DNA of 48,918 bases from Bacteroidales bacterium (lineage in GTDB: Bacteria > Bacteroidota > Bacteroidia > Bacteroidales > UBA932), in contig JAFVWT010000005.1 of assembly GCA_017501525.1 (NCBI GenBank), positions 1 through 48,918 of the forward strand, written 5' to 3'. The notes beneath the pieces were generated by a model. That model ran no database searches. It was not told the origin of the DNA and saw only the letters and a program-made list of their open reading frames with translations. This document shows, one piece after another, positions 1 through 8,399 of this stretch. Each line of letters starts with the position of its first letter. Positions within the stretch are counted from its first letter, which is position 1. The translations under genes and the position numbers were made by a program.

Positions 1-215
1 AAGGAAACTGTCTGGACAATGCGATGATGGAGAACTTCTTTGGACTTATGAAGTCAGAGTTGCTATATTTGCAGGAGTGGGACAGCGTAGAACAGTTCGC
101 GAAGGAACTGGTCAAGTACATACGCTACTACAATAATGATAGAATCAAACTGAGGCTAAATGGAAAAAGCCCGGTGCAATACCGAGCTTTATTCCAATCT
201 AAGCGAGCCTCTTAA
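1..215 (+). CDS. IS3-type transposase, C-terminal part only
   Basis: The reading frame is open from the window edge (codons in frame with base 3) to a TAA at 213-215. It encodes the end of an IS3-family OrfB integrase. The text GNCLDNAMMENFFGLMKSE holds the last acidic residue of the DDE catalytic triad (the E of MMENFF), and it is followed by the usual tail with RYYNNDRIKLRLNGKSPVQYR. OrfB joins the element ends to target DNA. The rest of the gene lies outside the window, so intactness cannot be judged. The element appears to end just downstream, at about 246. Confidence 0.85.
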   Translation, partial: GNCLDNAMMENFFGLMKSELLYLQEWDSVEQFAKELVKYIRYYNNDRIKLRLNGKSPVQYRALFQSKRAS

Positions 216-224
216 TAATGTTAA

Positions 225-246
225 ACCGTCCAACTTTTGGGGGTCA
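225..246 (+). mobile_element. probable right terminal inverted repeat of the IS3-type element
   Basis: The bases ACCGTCCAACTTTTGGGG followed by GTCA come 10 bases after the transposase stop and end in TCA, as IS3-family right ends do. The matching left end is outside the window, so the boundary is inferred from position and the terminal bases. Confidence 0.5.
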
Positions 247-293
247 AATCAATTGTGGGTCAGAGGCTACTGTACTATATAATGTGTTTAATA

Positions 294-779
294 TTAGAAC
301 ATTATACCGAGTTTTAATTGGATAGCGCCAAATCCAACGCTGAATCCATCAGAACCAAGGTTGAATTGGTCGTATCCCAATTGTACTTTGAACATCCTTA
401 GTTGCATACCAATACCAATGTCAAATTTGAGTCCTGAAAGGTCTGTGTCATCTGCATAGATGCCATATCCCAAGTCTAAATACAAATAGGGGGCAATACC
501 TTCTCCGATGGGGTAATAACCTTTAAGGTTGATACCGATAGGGATAATGGTCTCTTCTGATTCGTGCAGATAGTCAAAGCCTATGAATGCTCCGGCTGAG
601 AAGTAGTCACCAAATCTTGCACCATGAATAGTCTGGAGATTAAGTCTGTTGAATGGATATTCTCCAACGCCAAGGGAGTAACCAACTTCCACCTCACCTT
701 GATACCAAATGTCTTGTGCTTTTGCACTAAATGAACAAAGGGCTGTAAGAAGAACAGCAATAATGATAGATTTTTTCAT
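294..779 (-). CDS. small outer-membrane beta-barrel protein
   Basis: The 161-residue protein starts with a signal peptide (MKKSIIIAVLLTALCSFSAKAQ, predicted cleavage after about residue 21). The rest alternates glycine and aromatic residues in short beta-strand-like runs such as GYSLGVGEYPF, GAFIGFDYL and YLYLDLGYGIYA, and ends with an aromatic residue (GIMF). This pattern fits an eight-strand OmpW/OprF-like or 'outer membrane beta-barrel' protein exported to the outer membrane. It stands alone between the IS end and the ATPase operon terminator. Ligand and function are unknown. The call rests on composition and length, not on a recognised family motif. Confidence 0.6.
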   Translation of the reverse strand: MKKSIIIAVLLTALCSFSAKAQDIWYQGEVEVGYSLGVGEYPFNRLNLQTIHGARFGDYFSAGAFIGFDYLHESEETIIPIGINLKGYYPIGEGIAPYLYLDLGYGIYADDTDLSGLKFDIGIGMQLRMFKVQLGYDQFNLGSDGFSVGFGAIQLKLGIMF

Positions 780-910
780 AAAAGTTAATATTTAAATTAA
801 TACTATGGTTTATGCAACAAAACTTCTACTAAGTTACTATATTTTTTCCAATATTAATGTATAAGGGGAGGAAATGTGATAAAATATTTGCAAGTTTTTG
901 GGAATAATAG

Positions 911-943
911 AAAAAAACCTGAGCCAATATACACTGACTCAGG
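911..943 (-). terminator. intrinsic terminator of the V-type ATPase operon
   Basis: On the minus strand a hairpin CCTGAG/CTCAGG (stem bases 938-943 and 918-923) is followed by seven T (911-917). It lies about 60 bases past the stop of the last ATPase gene (K subunit, 1004). Confidence 0.8.
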
Positions 944-1003
944 CATTTATTATATGGGATTACGATGAATCCCCGATTCTGACAAATTGAAATGCAGTAT
1001 CTT

Positions 1004-1456
1004 TTAGGGAAGTGCCAAGAATGCGCAGGCAAATGCCAAAATAGCATACAACTCGGGGAATACGGCAAGAATCATTGTTTTAGAGAATACATCTTGTCCG
1101 TTAGCCATTTCATTGATACCATTTGCAACAAGTCCCGATTGTTTTACTGCAGAGTAGAAACCTACAAGACCAAGTGATACTGATGCTGCGCTTATAGCAA
1201 GAGCCTGGTTCATTGTAAGAACATCAATTCCTTGAAGAGCTGATAGCATCAAGAAGAATGCAGCGAAGCCATAAAGACCTTGGGTTGAAGGCAATACGCA
1301 CAACAACATAGATTTACCAAACATTTCAGGATTCTTTTTAAGACCTGCTACTGTAGTGTTACCACCGATTGTTACCCCTATAGCACTACCTATACAGGTA
1401 AGGGTCAGCATAATTGCCATAGAGGTGTACGCTAAAATTAAAGCTGTTGTTTCCAT
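1004..1456 (-). CDS. ntpK: V/A-type ATP synthase subunit K (membrane rotor ring, Na+ site signature)
   Basis: The 150-residue proteolipid has four hydrophobic helices forming two hairpins, the usual doubled c-subunit architecture. It builds the rotor ring that carries ions across the cytoplasmic membrane. Residues L55, T58, Q59 and Y62 (in LPSTQGLYGF), Q106 and E135 (in FPELYAIL) line up with the Na+ ligands L61, T64, Q65, Y68, Q110 and E139 that I recall from Enterococcus hirae NtpK, so Na+ rather than H+ is the likely coupling ion. It is the last gene of the operon, 29 bases after subunit I, and is followed by a terminator. The family is certain; the ion specificity is inferred. Confidence 0.93.
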   Translation of the reverse strand: METTALILAYTSMAIMLTLTCIGSAIGVTIGGNTTVAGLKKNPEMFGKSMLLCVLPSTQGLYGFAAFFLMLSALQGIDVLTMNQALAISAASVSLGLVGFYSAVKQSGLVANGINEMANGQDVFSKTMILAVFPELYAILAFACAFLALP

Positions 1457-1485
1457 AAATTTTTAATTAATTGTTTGTTATTGTT

Positions 1486-3282
1486 TTATATACGTTTTCT
1501 TAAAGGGTTGAATTCGCGGCCTCCGCCGATAAATCCTGCGTTTTTATAGAATTCCACAAATGTAAGACGGACTGGGTGTACAAATGCACCCAAGCAAGAG
1601 AGTCCCATTACGGCCAGGTGTCCGAAAATAAGGAATACCACTGTCAGAACCCATCCTACATAAGGTATGCTTGAAAAGTTCATTCCAATGGAATTGATGA
1701 CGAATGCCAGAATTCCACCGGTAGTTCCAAGTCCGAACAGACGGATATATGAAAGCATATCTCCGAAGATACCTGTTATATCGTACAAGGAAACGATTCC
1801 TTTCAAGGGTCTGAGCAGGAAGTTTTTCGAGGGGCTACTGCAGAATAGTACCAATACAAGACCACAGATAGCGAGAATTTTGTTCACTATATCGGGAAGG
1901 AAGGTAGTATCCATTTGTCCGCCTGCATAGGCAAATGCGGCCCAAACGATTAACATACTCCAGCCAACTTCTGTAAGACCTTCATCCCATCTCTTCCTCG
2001 AGAATGCGAATGTAGCTCTGAGAAGTCTTGCAAATACTATCTGGAACAGACCGAAAATAATGGAGAACCAGAACATTTTGATGTCTGAGAAGAAAAGTCC
2101 TTTTATATTCTCGGGCATCGATGGGATAATTTCCGGAAGTTTCAATCCGAAAAATGTTCCCGAAAGTAATGGCATTATAATCGAGCCAACTCCAAGCCAT
2201 ACCACTAATTTGCCGTATCCGCTAAATTTTGGAGCAGCAAAAGCGACAATAAGGCCTAAGATCACCATAATCAAACCATATCCCATATCTCCGAGACAAA
2301 GTCCGAAGAAGAGCATATAGAATGGAGCGAAATATGGAGTGAGATCCAACTCGTCATAAGTGGGCAACATATAAAGTCCTCCGATAGGGTGGAACAATTT
2401 ATTGAACCAGTTGCTCTTGAGCTTGATGGGAGGGTTGTCTTCTCCTTTGGCCGCTTCTCTGAGGTAGAGAACATCACTCTTGTCGAAATATTCTTTCAGA
2501 GTATCGTCATCTTCGGTTTTTGCAAAACCTTCAAGAATGGAAATTGTTCCTTCTCCCTCTTTCTTTGAGGCTGTCTGAGCAAAGTACAGATCCAGTTCTG
2601 AGAATAGCTGCTGTGAATCTTCTCTGAGATAATCACATTTCTGGGCAATTCCCATTACTTTTCCCTGCAATTGTTTCAACTCCATGGAGAGTTGTTCAAT
2701 TTGGGCGTTGATGACTGAAATGCTCCTTTCGGGGAATTTTGTCTCTACCGCTTTGAATTTGAATTGCTCCGATTTCTCTGCAAGGATAACAAAATATACT
2801 TTGCCATTGGTTCTGTTGATGATATGCAAAGGATATTTGTTCTCCCATTCGGGGAGGAATTTGTTTTCGTTGATACTATAGAAGTGGGGTACAAAGCCAA
2901 GTGAATCAATCTTTGTGAGATCCTCATCAGAGAAATCTCCCCAAGGGGCAGCCTCTTTGGCGTCCCTGTCAAGTTGGGTAAGTAGTGATTTGATTTCAGC
3001 TATCCTTTGGAATGACTCTTCTGCACAGATTACCAATTCTTTACCTGCAGTCAGACCCGGCTCTGCCGCTTCTATCTCTTTATTTTCTGCTTTAAATGTT
3101 TCAAGTTTTGATATGATCTGATTATACCTCTTATAGAGACTCATCATATCTTTTGACACAGCATCAGTCTCGACAGTAGATCGTGTTATATCCACTACTC
3201 CAAGCTGCTGAAGTTGTGCCAAGAAGTCATTCAATTCACTACTAAGGAGAATGAATGTATATTTGGACATTTTCGTAATCAT
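1486..3282 (-). CDS. ntpI: V/A-type ATP synthase subunit I (membrane stator)
   Basis: The 598-residue protein has the two-part build of the archaeal/bacterial 'a' subunit. A soluble coiled-coil half (about 1-310) with repeated hydrophobic heptads binds the peripheral stalks. A membrane half (about 315-598) starts at PYFAPFYMLFFGLCLGDMGYG, a hallmark of the family, and contains SYIRLFGLG, the helix with the essential arginine that faces the rotor ring. The start ATG overlaps the stop of subunit D by four bases (ATGA), which suggests translational coupling. A second start at residue 5 (MSKYTF) is possible. Confidence 0.95.
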   Translation of the reverse strand: MITKMSKYTFILLSSELNDFLAQLQQLGVVDITRSTVETDAVSKDMMSLYKRYNQIISKLETFKAENKEIEAAEPGLTAGKELVICAEESFQRIAEIKSLLTQLDRDAKEAAPWGDFSDEDLTKIDSLGFVPHFYSINENKFLPEWENKYPLHIINRTNGKVYFVILAEKSEQFKFKAVETKFPERSISVINAQIEQLSMELKQLQGKVMGIAQKCDYLREDSQQLFSELDLYFAQTASKKEGEGTISILEGFAKTEDDDTLKEYFDKSDVLYLREAAKGEDNPPIKLKSNWFNKLFHPIGGLYMLPTYDELDLTPYFAPFYMLFFGLCLGDMGYGLIMVILGLIVAFAAPKFSGYGKLVVWLGVGSIIMPLLSGTFFGLKLPEIIPSMPENIKGLFFSDIKMFWFSIIFGLFQIVFARLLRATFAFSRKRWDEGLTEVGWSMLIVWAAFAYAGGQMDTTFLPDIVNKILAICGLVLVLFCSSPSKNFLLRPLKGIVSLYDITGIFGDMLSYIRLFGLGTTGGILAFVINSIGMNFSSIPYVGWVLTVVFLIFGHLAVMGLSCLGAFVHPVRLTFVEFYKNAGFIGGGREFNPLRKRI

Positions 3283-3884
3283 AGCGCTTCCTCCTCTTCT
3301 AAATCGTGCCTTGTTTTAACAATTTTCTGAGATGCCTTAGAGAGATTTTCCTCATCTTCCATAAAGCGTTTGATTTTCAGAATGGCTTCCTGGTATCCCG
3401 GAATCTGCACTTTTTCGTATAGATTTACCTTTTGGGTAGTCTTTTTTCTTGAATAGTCCAGAATTTTGCTCTTTTCTGTGCAAATCTCTGATTCTATGCC
3501 AAGTAATGCCAGTTCCTTAAGTATCTTGACTCCTTCACTGTACCAAAGGGGTTTTCTGTAGTAGTCAAATTCCTTGACTTCGTATTTTACCTCTTTGAGT
3601 TCGGGAATCTTGACACCGGCTAACTTGACAGTTTCAAGTTCTACATCCTGGATGGAGATAAGACCGGGTTCAAACTCATTCCAAAGTCCGGCAAGATATT
3701 CAAATTCTTTAAGAGAGGCGGCAAGTTGCTCCAAGAGGGCATCGGAGCGCTCTTTTGCTTTCTTCACTTCAAGACGAAGAGCAGACTCTTTGTTCTTAAG
3801 GGTAGGCAAAGCGCGTGTACGAACTTTCAACTGTTTGTTGAGCTCGTTAAGCGATGTCTTGTTGTATTGAAATTTAATAGCCAT
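3279..3884 (-). CDS. ntpD: V/A-type ATP synthase subunit D (central rotor shaft)
   Basis: This 201-residue protein is rich in charged residues and largely helical, with long predicted coiled-coil segments at both ends (roughly 10-60 and 155-201). The family forms the rotating shaft inside the A3B3 head. The N-terminal text YNKTSLNELNKQLKVRTRALPTL resembles the opening of bacterial V-type D subunits (TK..L..LK..L..A..G..LLK). It lies 11 bases after subunit B and overlaps subunit I. The family is assigned by length, helix pattern and operon position. Confidence 0.88.
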   Translation of the reverse strand: MAIKFQYNKTSLNELNKQLKVRTRALPTLKNKESALRLEVKKAKERSDALLEQLAASLKEFEYLAGLWNEFEPGLISIQDVELETVKLAGVKIPELKEVKYEVKEFDYYRKPLWYSEGVKILKELALLGIESEICTEKSKILDYSRKKTTQKVNLYEKVQIPGYQEAILKIKRFMEDEENLSKASQKIVKTRHDLEEEEAL

Positions 3885-3895
3885 CTCCTATAAAA

Positions 3896-5224
3896 TTATG
3901 CTTCTTTTTCTTTCCAGTATTTTTCAATAAGTGCCTCTTTTATACCGGTTTCAGCTTTGGTATAATATTTACCGAAAAGTTCCCAGGCTGTATCTAACAT
4001 TTCTGTAATGGAAATATTTACGTCAATGGCAAGAAGTCTGGATGAGTACTCTTTGGCAAAATCAAGACAACGGTTGTCGTAGTCACTCAAATCAAAACCG
4101 TTCTCAAGTTTGGTTTTGGCATTGGCAGCATCTGCATATAGGCGGACAGCAGTGTTCATGACTTGGGAGTGGTCTTCACGAGTCTGTTTGCCAATAACCA
4201 ATTGTTTTAGACGTGATAGCGAACGGAAAGGGTCGATAATAACTTTTCCGGTATCGGTATCGTGACGAAGATATAGCTGACCTTCAGTGATATAACCGGT
4301 GTTATCAGGAATAGCGTGTGTGATGTCTCCGTCATTGATGGTAGTCACTGCAATAATAGTGATTGAACCGCCTGTAGGGAGTTGAACCGCTTTTTCGTAA
4401 ATTTTTGCCAAGTCTGAGTAGAGTGAACCGGGCATAGAGTCCTTAGAAGGGATCTGGTCCATACGGTTACTTACGATAGACAAAGCATCGGCATAGAGGG
4501 TCATATCGGTAAGTAGTACCAATACTTTCTCATTTTTGTCCACTGCAAAATATTCAGCAGCAGTCAAAGCCATATCGGGAATAAGCAGACGCTCGACAGG
4601 GGGTTGTTCAGTAGTGTTCACAAAACTGATGATTTTGTTCATAGCACCTGCATTTTCAAATTCATTCTTAAAGTATAGGTAGTCGTCGTTAGATAGACCC
4701 ATACCTCCGAGGATAATTTTATCTACGTCAGCTCTCAGAGCTACCATTGCCATTACCTGATTATAGGGCTGGTCACTACCTGCAAAGAAAGGAATTTTCT
4801 GTCCTGATACCAATGTATTGTTAAGGTCAATACCTGCGATACCTGTAGGGATAAGTTGTGAAGGCTGTTTTCTTCTGTAAGGATTTACTGAAGGACCACC
4901 GATTTGTCTTCTTTCACCTTCTACGGCAGGACCACCATCGATAGGATTGCCGTATGCGTCAAAGAATCGTCCGGCAAGGTCTTCACTAACATTCAATGCC
5001 GGTGGTTCTCCGAAGAAAATAATTTCAGCGTTGGTAGGGATACCTTCAGTACCTTCAAAAACCTGAAGGGTAACAAGGTCTCCTTTCATTTTTACCACCT
5101 GTGCCAATCGGCCGTCTACAGTGGCAAGTTCGTCATTTGATACACCCTGTGCTCTGACTGAAACTGTAGCTTTTGTAATTGCCTCGAGCTGAGTGTAAAT
5201 TCTTTGAAATGCTTTAGTTGTCAT
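3896..5224 (-). CDS. ntpB: V/A-type ATP synthase subunit B (regulatory nucleotide-site subunit)
   Basis: The 442-residue protein alternates with subunit A in the soluble head. It contains the conserved block running from GRFFDAYGNPIDGGP through RRKQPSQLIPTGIAGID and the segment VLVLLTDMTLYADALS. The P-loop is degenerate (AGSDQPYNQ in place of a GKT-type loop), as expected of the non-catalytic subunit. It overlaps the end of subunit A by 11 bases, so the two are probably coupled in translation. The length matches the bacterial family (about 440-460). Confidence 0.96.
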   Translation of the reverse strand: MTTKAFQRIYTQLEAITKATVSVRAQGVSNDELATVDGRLAQVVKMKGDLVTLQVFEGTEGIPTNAEIIFFGEPPALNVSEDLAGRFFDAYGNPIDGGPAVEGERRQIGGPSVNPYRRKQPSQLIPTGIAGIDLNNTLVSGQKIPFFAGSDQPYNQVMAMVALRADVDKIILGGMGLSNDDYLYFKNEFENAGAMNKIISFVNTTEQPPVERLLIPDMALTAAEYFAVDKNEKVLVLLTDMTLYADALSIVSNRMDQIPSKDSMPGSLYSDLAKIYEKAVQLPTGGSITIIAVTTINDGDITHAIPDNTGYITEGQLYLRHDTDTGKVIIDPFRSLSRLKQLVIGKQTREDHSQVMNTAVRLYADAANAKTKLENGFDLSDYDNRCLDFAKEYSSRLLAIDVNISITEMLDTAWELFGKYYTKAETGIKEALIEKYWKEKEA

Positions 5225-6977
5225 AGCCGGTGTATTTATCTATTTGTTCAATGTATTTGTAGAAGTTTTCACTCTTGTATTCAGAGTAGTTCATCTGTCT
5301 GAAGATATTGATTACTTCCTTGTAGAATTTTGTGCAATCTTCAAATGATTCGAAGTTGCGTTCGGTGTTACAAACTTCCAATACTTTTGAAAGCATAAAT
5401 TCCTGTCTTTCAAACGGGGTGGTCGCGTCAATCTTATCGAAGGCATCCTGTTGAAGGATGATAAAGTCAATAAGTTCTGATTTCCAGTAACTTTCGTGAT
5501 AGTTGATGGGAACACCGTCATCTCCAAGGATATTGATTTGCTCGTATGCTTCTTTACCTCTGAGAACTAAGTTCTTAGCCTCCAATACTTTGTTTACCCA
5601 GTCGTTGGATACCTTTTCTTTCAGATATGCAATGATCTCAGGATATTCAAGATATTTGGAGTATGAATCGATAGGGTCTACAGCGGGGTAACGTTTCTTG
5701 TCTGCTCTGTTCTGAGACAATGCATAGAAACATCTTGCCGCTTTCTTTGTAGACTCAGTTACAGGTTCTTTTAGGTTACCACCTGCAGGAGATACAGTAC
5801 CGATGAATGTAACTGCACCACTATTGCCATTGTTCAGGGTAACAACACCTGCACGAGCATAGAAATTAGAAATGGTTGACGACAAATCGACAGGGAATGC
5901 GTCTGCTCCGGGAAGCTCTTCCATACGGTTACTCATTTCCCTAAGAGCTTGTGCCCAACGGGATGTCGAGTCAGCAAGGAGAAGTACTCTCAGACCCATC
6001 GAACGGTAATACTCACAAATGGTCATTGCAGTGTAAACTGATGCTTCACGTGCTGCAACGGGCATGTTGGATGTATTACAGATAATAGTGGTTCTCTCCA
6101 TTAGTGAACGACCTGTGTGAGGGTCAATAAGTTCGGGAAATTCTGTAAAGATTTCCACTACCTCATTTGCACGTTCTCCGCAGGCTGCCATAACTATAAC
6201 GTCTGCTTCACCTTGTTTTGCAATCGCGTGCTGAAGCACTGTTTTGCCACAACCGAATGGTCCGGGGATAAATCCTGTACCACCTTCGGCGATAGGATTG
6301 AAGGTGTCAATACATCTTACGCCGGTTTCCATTACGCGGTAAGGACGGGGTTTCTCTTTGTATGCAGTAATAGCCACTTTTACAGGCCATTTCTGAATCA
6401 TTGTCACATTGGTCTCTTCTCCAGAAGCATCTATCAATGTAGCAATGGTGTCTGTCACTTTATATGTGCCTTTGGCAGCTATGTTTTTAATTTTGTATTC
6501 TCCTTTAAATGAGAAAGGTACCATTATCTTATGTGATAACCAGCTCTCCTTTACTTCTCCGAGCCAGTCTGCAGCTGTAACGGTATCATTAACCTTTGCA
6601 ATAGGGGTAAATTCCCATTTCTTCTCAAAATCAATGGCTGCAGTGTACTCACCTCTTTTAAGGAATACACCCTCCATTGTTGCAAGGTTGTTTTGAAGTC
6701 CGTCGAAGTTACTTGACAAAAGTCCGGGGCCAAGGGTTACTTCGAGCATGTGTCCTTCAAATTCTACCTTATCGCCTTTTTTCAGGCCGCGAGTACTTTC
6801 ATAAACCTGAACAGAAGCGAATTTGCCATTCACTTTGATCACTTCTGCCATCAGTTTAGTCTCTCCAAGGTAGATATAGCATATCTCGTTTTGGGATACC
6901 GGTCCGTTTACCTCCACTGTAACGAGGTTGGAGATGATTCCCGTAACTATACCTGTGGTTTTATTGTTAAGGTCCAT
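5214..6977 (-). CDS. ntpA: V/A-type ATP synthase subunit A (catalytic)
   Basis: This is the catalytic subunit, 587 residues, which hydrolyses or makes ATP at the cytoplasmic head. Visible features are the N-terminal beta-barrel domain (about 1-75), the A-type 'non-homologous' insertion (about 110-200), the P-loop GPFGCGKT at 239-246, the following GERANEVVE with the catalytic glutamate, and LLADSTSRWAQALRE. The length matches bacterial A subunits. It lies between DUF2764 (14-base gap) and subunit B. Confidence 0.97.
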   Translation of the reverse strand: MDLNNKTTGIVTGIISNLVTVEVNGPVSQNEICYIYLGETKLMAEVIKVNGKFASVQVYESTRGLKKGDKVEFEGHMLEVTLGPGLLSSNFDGLQNNLATMEGVFLKRGEYTAAIDFEKKWEFTPIAKVNDTVTAADWLGEVKESWLSHKIMVPFSFKGEYKIKNIAAKGTYKVTDTIATLIDASGEETNVTMIQKWPVKVAITAYKEKPRPYRVMETGVRCIDTFNPIAEGGTGFIPGPFGCGKTVLQHAIAKQGEADVIVMAACGERANEVVEIFTEFPELIDPHTGRSLMERTTIICNTSNMPVAAREASVYTAMTICEYYRSMGLRVLLLADSTSRWAQALREMSNRMEELPGADAFPVDLSSTISNFYARAGVVTLNNGNSGAVTFIGTVSPAGGNLKEPVTESTKKAARCFYALSQNRADKKRYPAVDPIDSYSKYLEYPEIIAYLKEKVSNDWVNKVLEAKNLVLRGKEAYEQINILGDDGVPINYHESYWKSELIDFIILQQDAFDKIDATTPFERQEFMLSKVLEVCNTERNFESFEDCTKFYKEVINIFRQMNYSEYKSENFYKYIEQIDKYTGYDN

Positions 6978-6991
6978 ATTGTTATTTAAAT

Positions 6992-7588
6992 TTATTTACT
7001 GTTAAAATTAATCCCCTTGAATGTGCCTCTTACCTCATTGACAAGTTCTTCAAACAGTTTTGCGCCGGATTCCTTGTCCATATCGAGCCACCTTTTTGCA
7101 ATTTTGGCTTTAGCCAGAAAAGCCAGGATTACATCCATGTCAAAATAATGATGCATGGTCAAATCGGAGATTTTGTTCCATTTGAATTTGTCCAATTGCA
7201 ATTCTCTTTCAAAGATGTTTGCAGTTTCAAAAATATGCAACAGTTGGGGATACTCCTCATAGGAGGTATCTACCTCTCCAACAGTATATTTCTTTTCATC
7301 AAAAGACTCTTTTGAGGCCAAGAAACGAACCTGGGCATTCCTGATATTTCTATCAAAAGAGAAATACTCATTTAAAAATCGGGATTTTAGTTTCTTGATA
7401 TTATAATAGAAATGTGGTGTAAGGTTTTCAGGCTTTGAACCATATTCAAACCATTTCACCAACTGTCTGTCTTTAGGTGAAAGATTGGAGATAATCCTTT
7501 CTGAAACATCTGAATAAGAAATCTGTTGATTTCCTAAGTCGGGAATCAAATCTGGTAGTCCGGCAATTATATAGTGATAATTGTCCAT
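6992..7588 (-). CDS. DUF2764 family protein of the V-type ATPase operon
   Basis: The 198-residue protein opens with MDNYHYIIAGLPDLI, typical of DUF2764 proteins found only in V-ATPase operons of Bacteroidetes and some relatives. It is soluble and helix-rich, with several aromatic/acidic clusters (HYFDMDVILAFLAKAKIAKRW). It sits between E and A, the position where archaeal-type operons carry C and F. No C or F gene is visible here, so a role as the central-stalk socket (C/d-like) is a reasonable inference but not shown. It starts three bases after the stop of E. Confidence 0.85.
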   Translation of the reverse strand: MDNYHYIIAGLPDLIPDLGNQQISYSDVSERIISNLSPKDRQLVKWFEYGSKPENLTPHFYYNIKKLKSRFLNEYFSFDRNIRNAQVRFLASKESFDEKKYTVGEVDTSYEEYPQLLHIFETANIFERELQLDKFKWNKISDLTMHHYFDMDVILAFLAKAKIAKRWLDMDKESGAKLFEELVNEVRGTFKGINFNSK

Positions 7589-7590
7589 TT

Positions 7591-8205
7591 TTATCCAAAT
7601 AGAAGTTTTTTGGTAGCGGGTCTTAAATATTCTGCGATTAGGCGTTCGAAATCGTTGTCAGAGAAACTGATAAGATAGCCTCCATTCTTTGGACCGATTT
7701 TGAAACCACCTGCTATTTGTTTTGAGAAGGTAACATTGATTCCTTCTTGAAGTGCTCTTGTTGTCTCATTTTGAAGGAATGCTCCCTGCAATTGCTCTTG
7801 CATTGCAGCGGGGAGGATAACATTCAAATCTGAAGATTCGGCATTTGAAGCATTAAATGCTTGTGCGATGGTCATTATGACAGATTTAAGGAATTCTGCA
7901 TCTGTCAAACTTGATTTGACAGGAGATGATAGAGCTTTGGTGAGAATAATGTTCTCTACTTGTTGCTTGAGAGCGGATACGGTTTGGGCAGAAGCCATTT
8001 TAAGGTCATTTTCTACGCGAGACTTGATTTGTTCAGCCTCTTTCTGTGCCATTGCAATGATATTGGCAGCTTCATTTTTTGCATCAGCAATAATTTTTTC
8101 TGCCTCTTTTTTTGCATTTGATCTCAATTGTTCGGCTTCTTGTTTTCCTTTAGACAAACCCTCATTGTAAAGTTTGTCGGTGAGTTCTTGCAATTTGTTT
8201 TGCAT
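7591..8205 (-). CDS. ntpE: V/A-type ATP synthase subunit E (peripheral stalk)
   Basis: The protein (204 residues from this start) has a long N-terminal amphipathic helix with repeated charged heptads (KQEAEQLRSNAKKEAEKII), followed by a compact C-terminal domain. That is the usual layout of the stalk subunit E, which pairs with G or with a substitute. The frame is open to 8244, but the start at 8205 (MQNKLQELTDKLYNEGL) fits the family better. A promoter candidate with its -7 box at 8242-8249 would also place the longer start upstream of transcription. It is the first gene of the ATPase operon. Confidence 0.88.
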   Translation of the reverse strand: MQNKLQELTDKLYNEGLSKGKQEAEQLRSNAKKEAEKIIADAKNEAANIIAMAQKEAEQIKSRVENDLKMASAQTVSALKQQVENIILTKALSSPVKSSLTDAEFLKSVIMTIAQAFNASNAESSDLNVILPAAMQEQLQGAFLQNETTRALQEGINVTFSKQIAGGFKIGPKNGGYLISFSDNDFERLIAEYLRPATKKLLFG

Positions 8206-8241
8206 ATATTTAGAAATTTTTAAATAGATTTCAATAATTTT

Positions 8242-8274
8242 CAAATATTACCGGGCAAGTGAGTGAAAAGCAAA
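8242..8274 (-). promoter_or_regulatory. candidate promoter of the V-type ATPase operon
   Basis: On the minus strand TTTG (8271-8274) is followed, 21 bases later, by AATATTTG (8242-8249), one base off the Bacteroidetes -7 consensus TAnnTTTG. It leaves a leader of about 30 bases before the start at 8205. A second, exact -7 match, TATATTTG, lies further up at 8327-8334 but has no matching TTTG. Confidence 0.4.
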
Positions 8275-8335
8275 ATATCTCAAGGCTATTCACTACGAGC
8301 GCAGTAGTATTTCTATTGTAAAACAACAAATATAG

Positions 8336-8377
8336 AAAAAAAGTGCGACAGATACTTCATCTACCGCACTTTTTTTA
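8336..8377. terminator. strong bidirectional terminator hairpin
   Basis: The 12-base arms AAAAAAAGTGCG (8336-8347) and CGCACTTTTTTT (8365-8376) are perfect complements. The loop holds a further AGAT/ATCT pairing. The hairpin follows the stop of the decarboxylase beta gene (8400) on the minus strand and gives a T-run on either strand. It separates the decarboxylase operon from the ATPase operon. Confidence 0.85.
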
Positions 8378-8399
8378 TTATAAATATCGTTATTTATGA

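Noticed and set aside
6117-6512. Open frame opposite the ATPase A subunit gene
   Set aside because: It is a shadow of a highly conserved gene; composition is unlike a real protein and no start signal is seen.
8206-8244. Upstream extension of subunit E (start at 8244)
   Set aside because: The extra residues do not fit the family start, and the best promoter -7 box overlaps that ATG.
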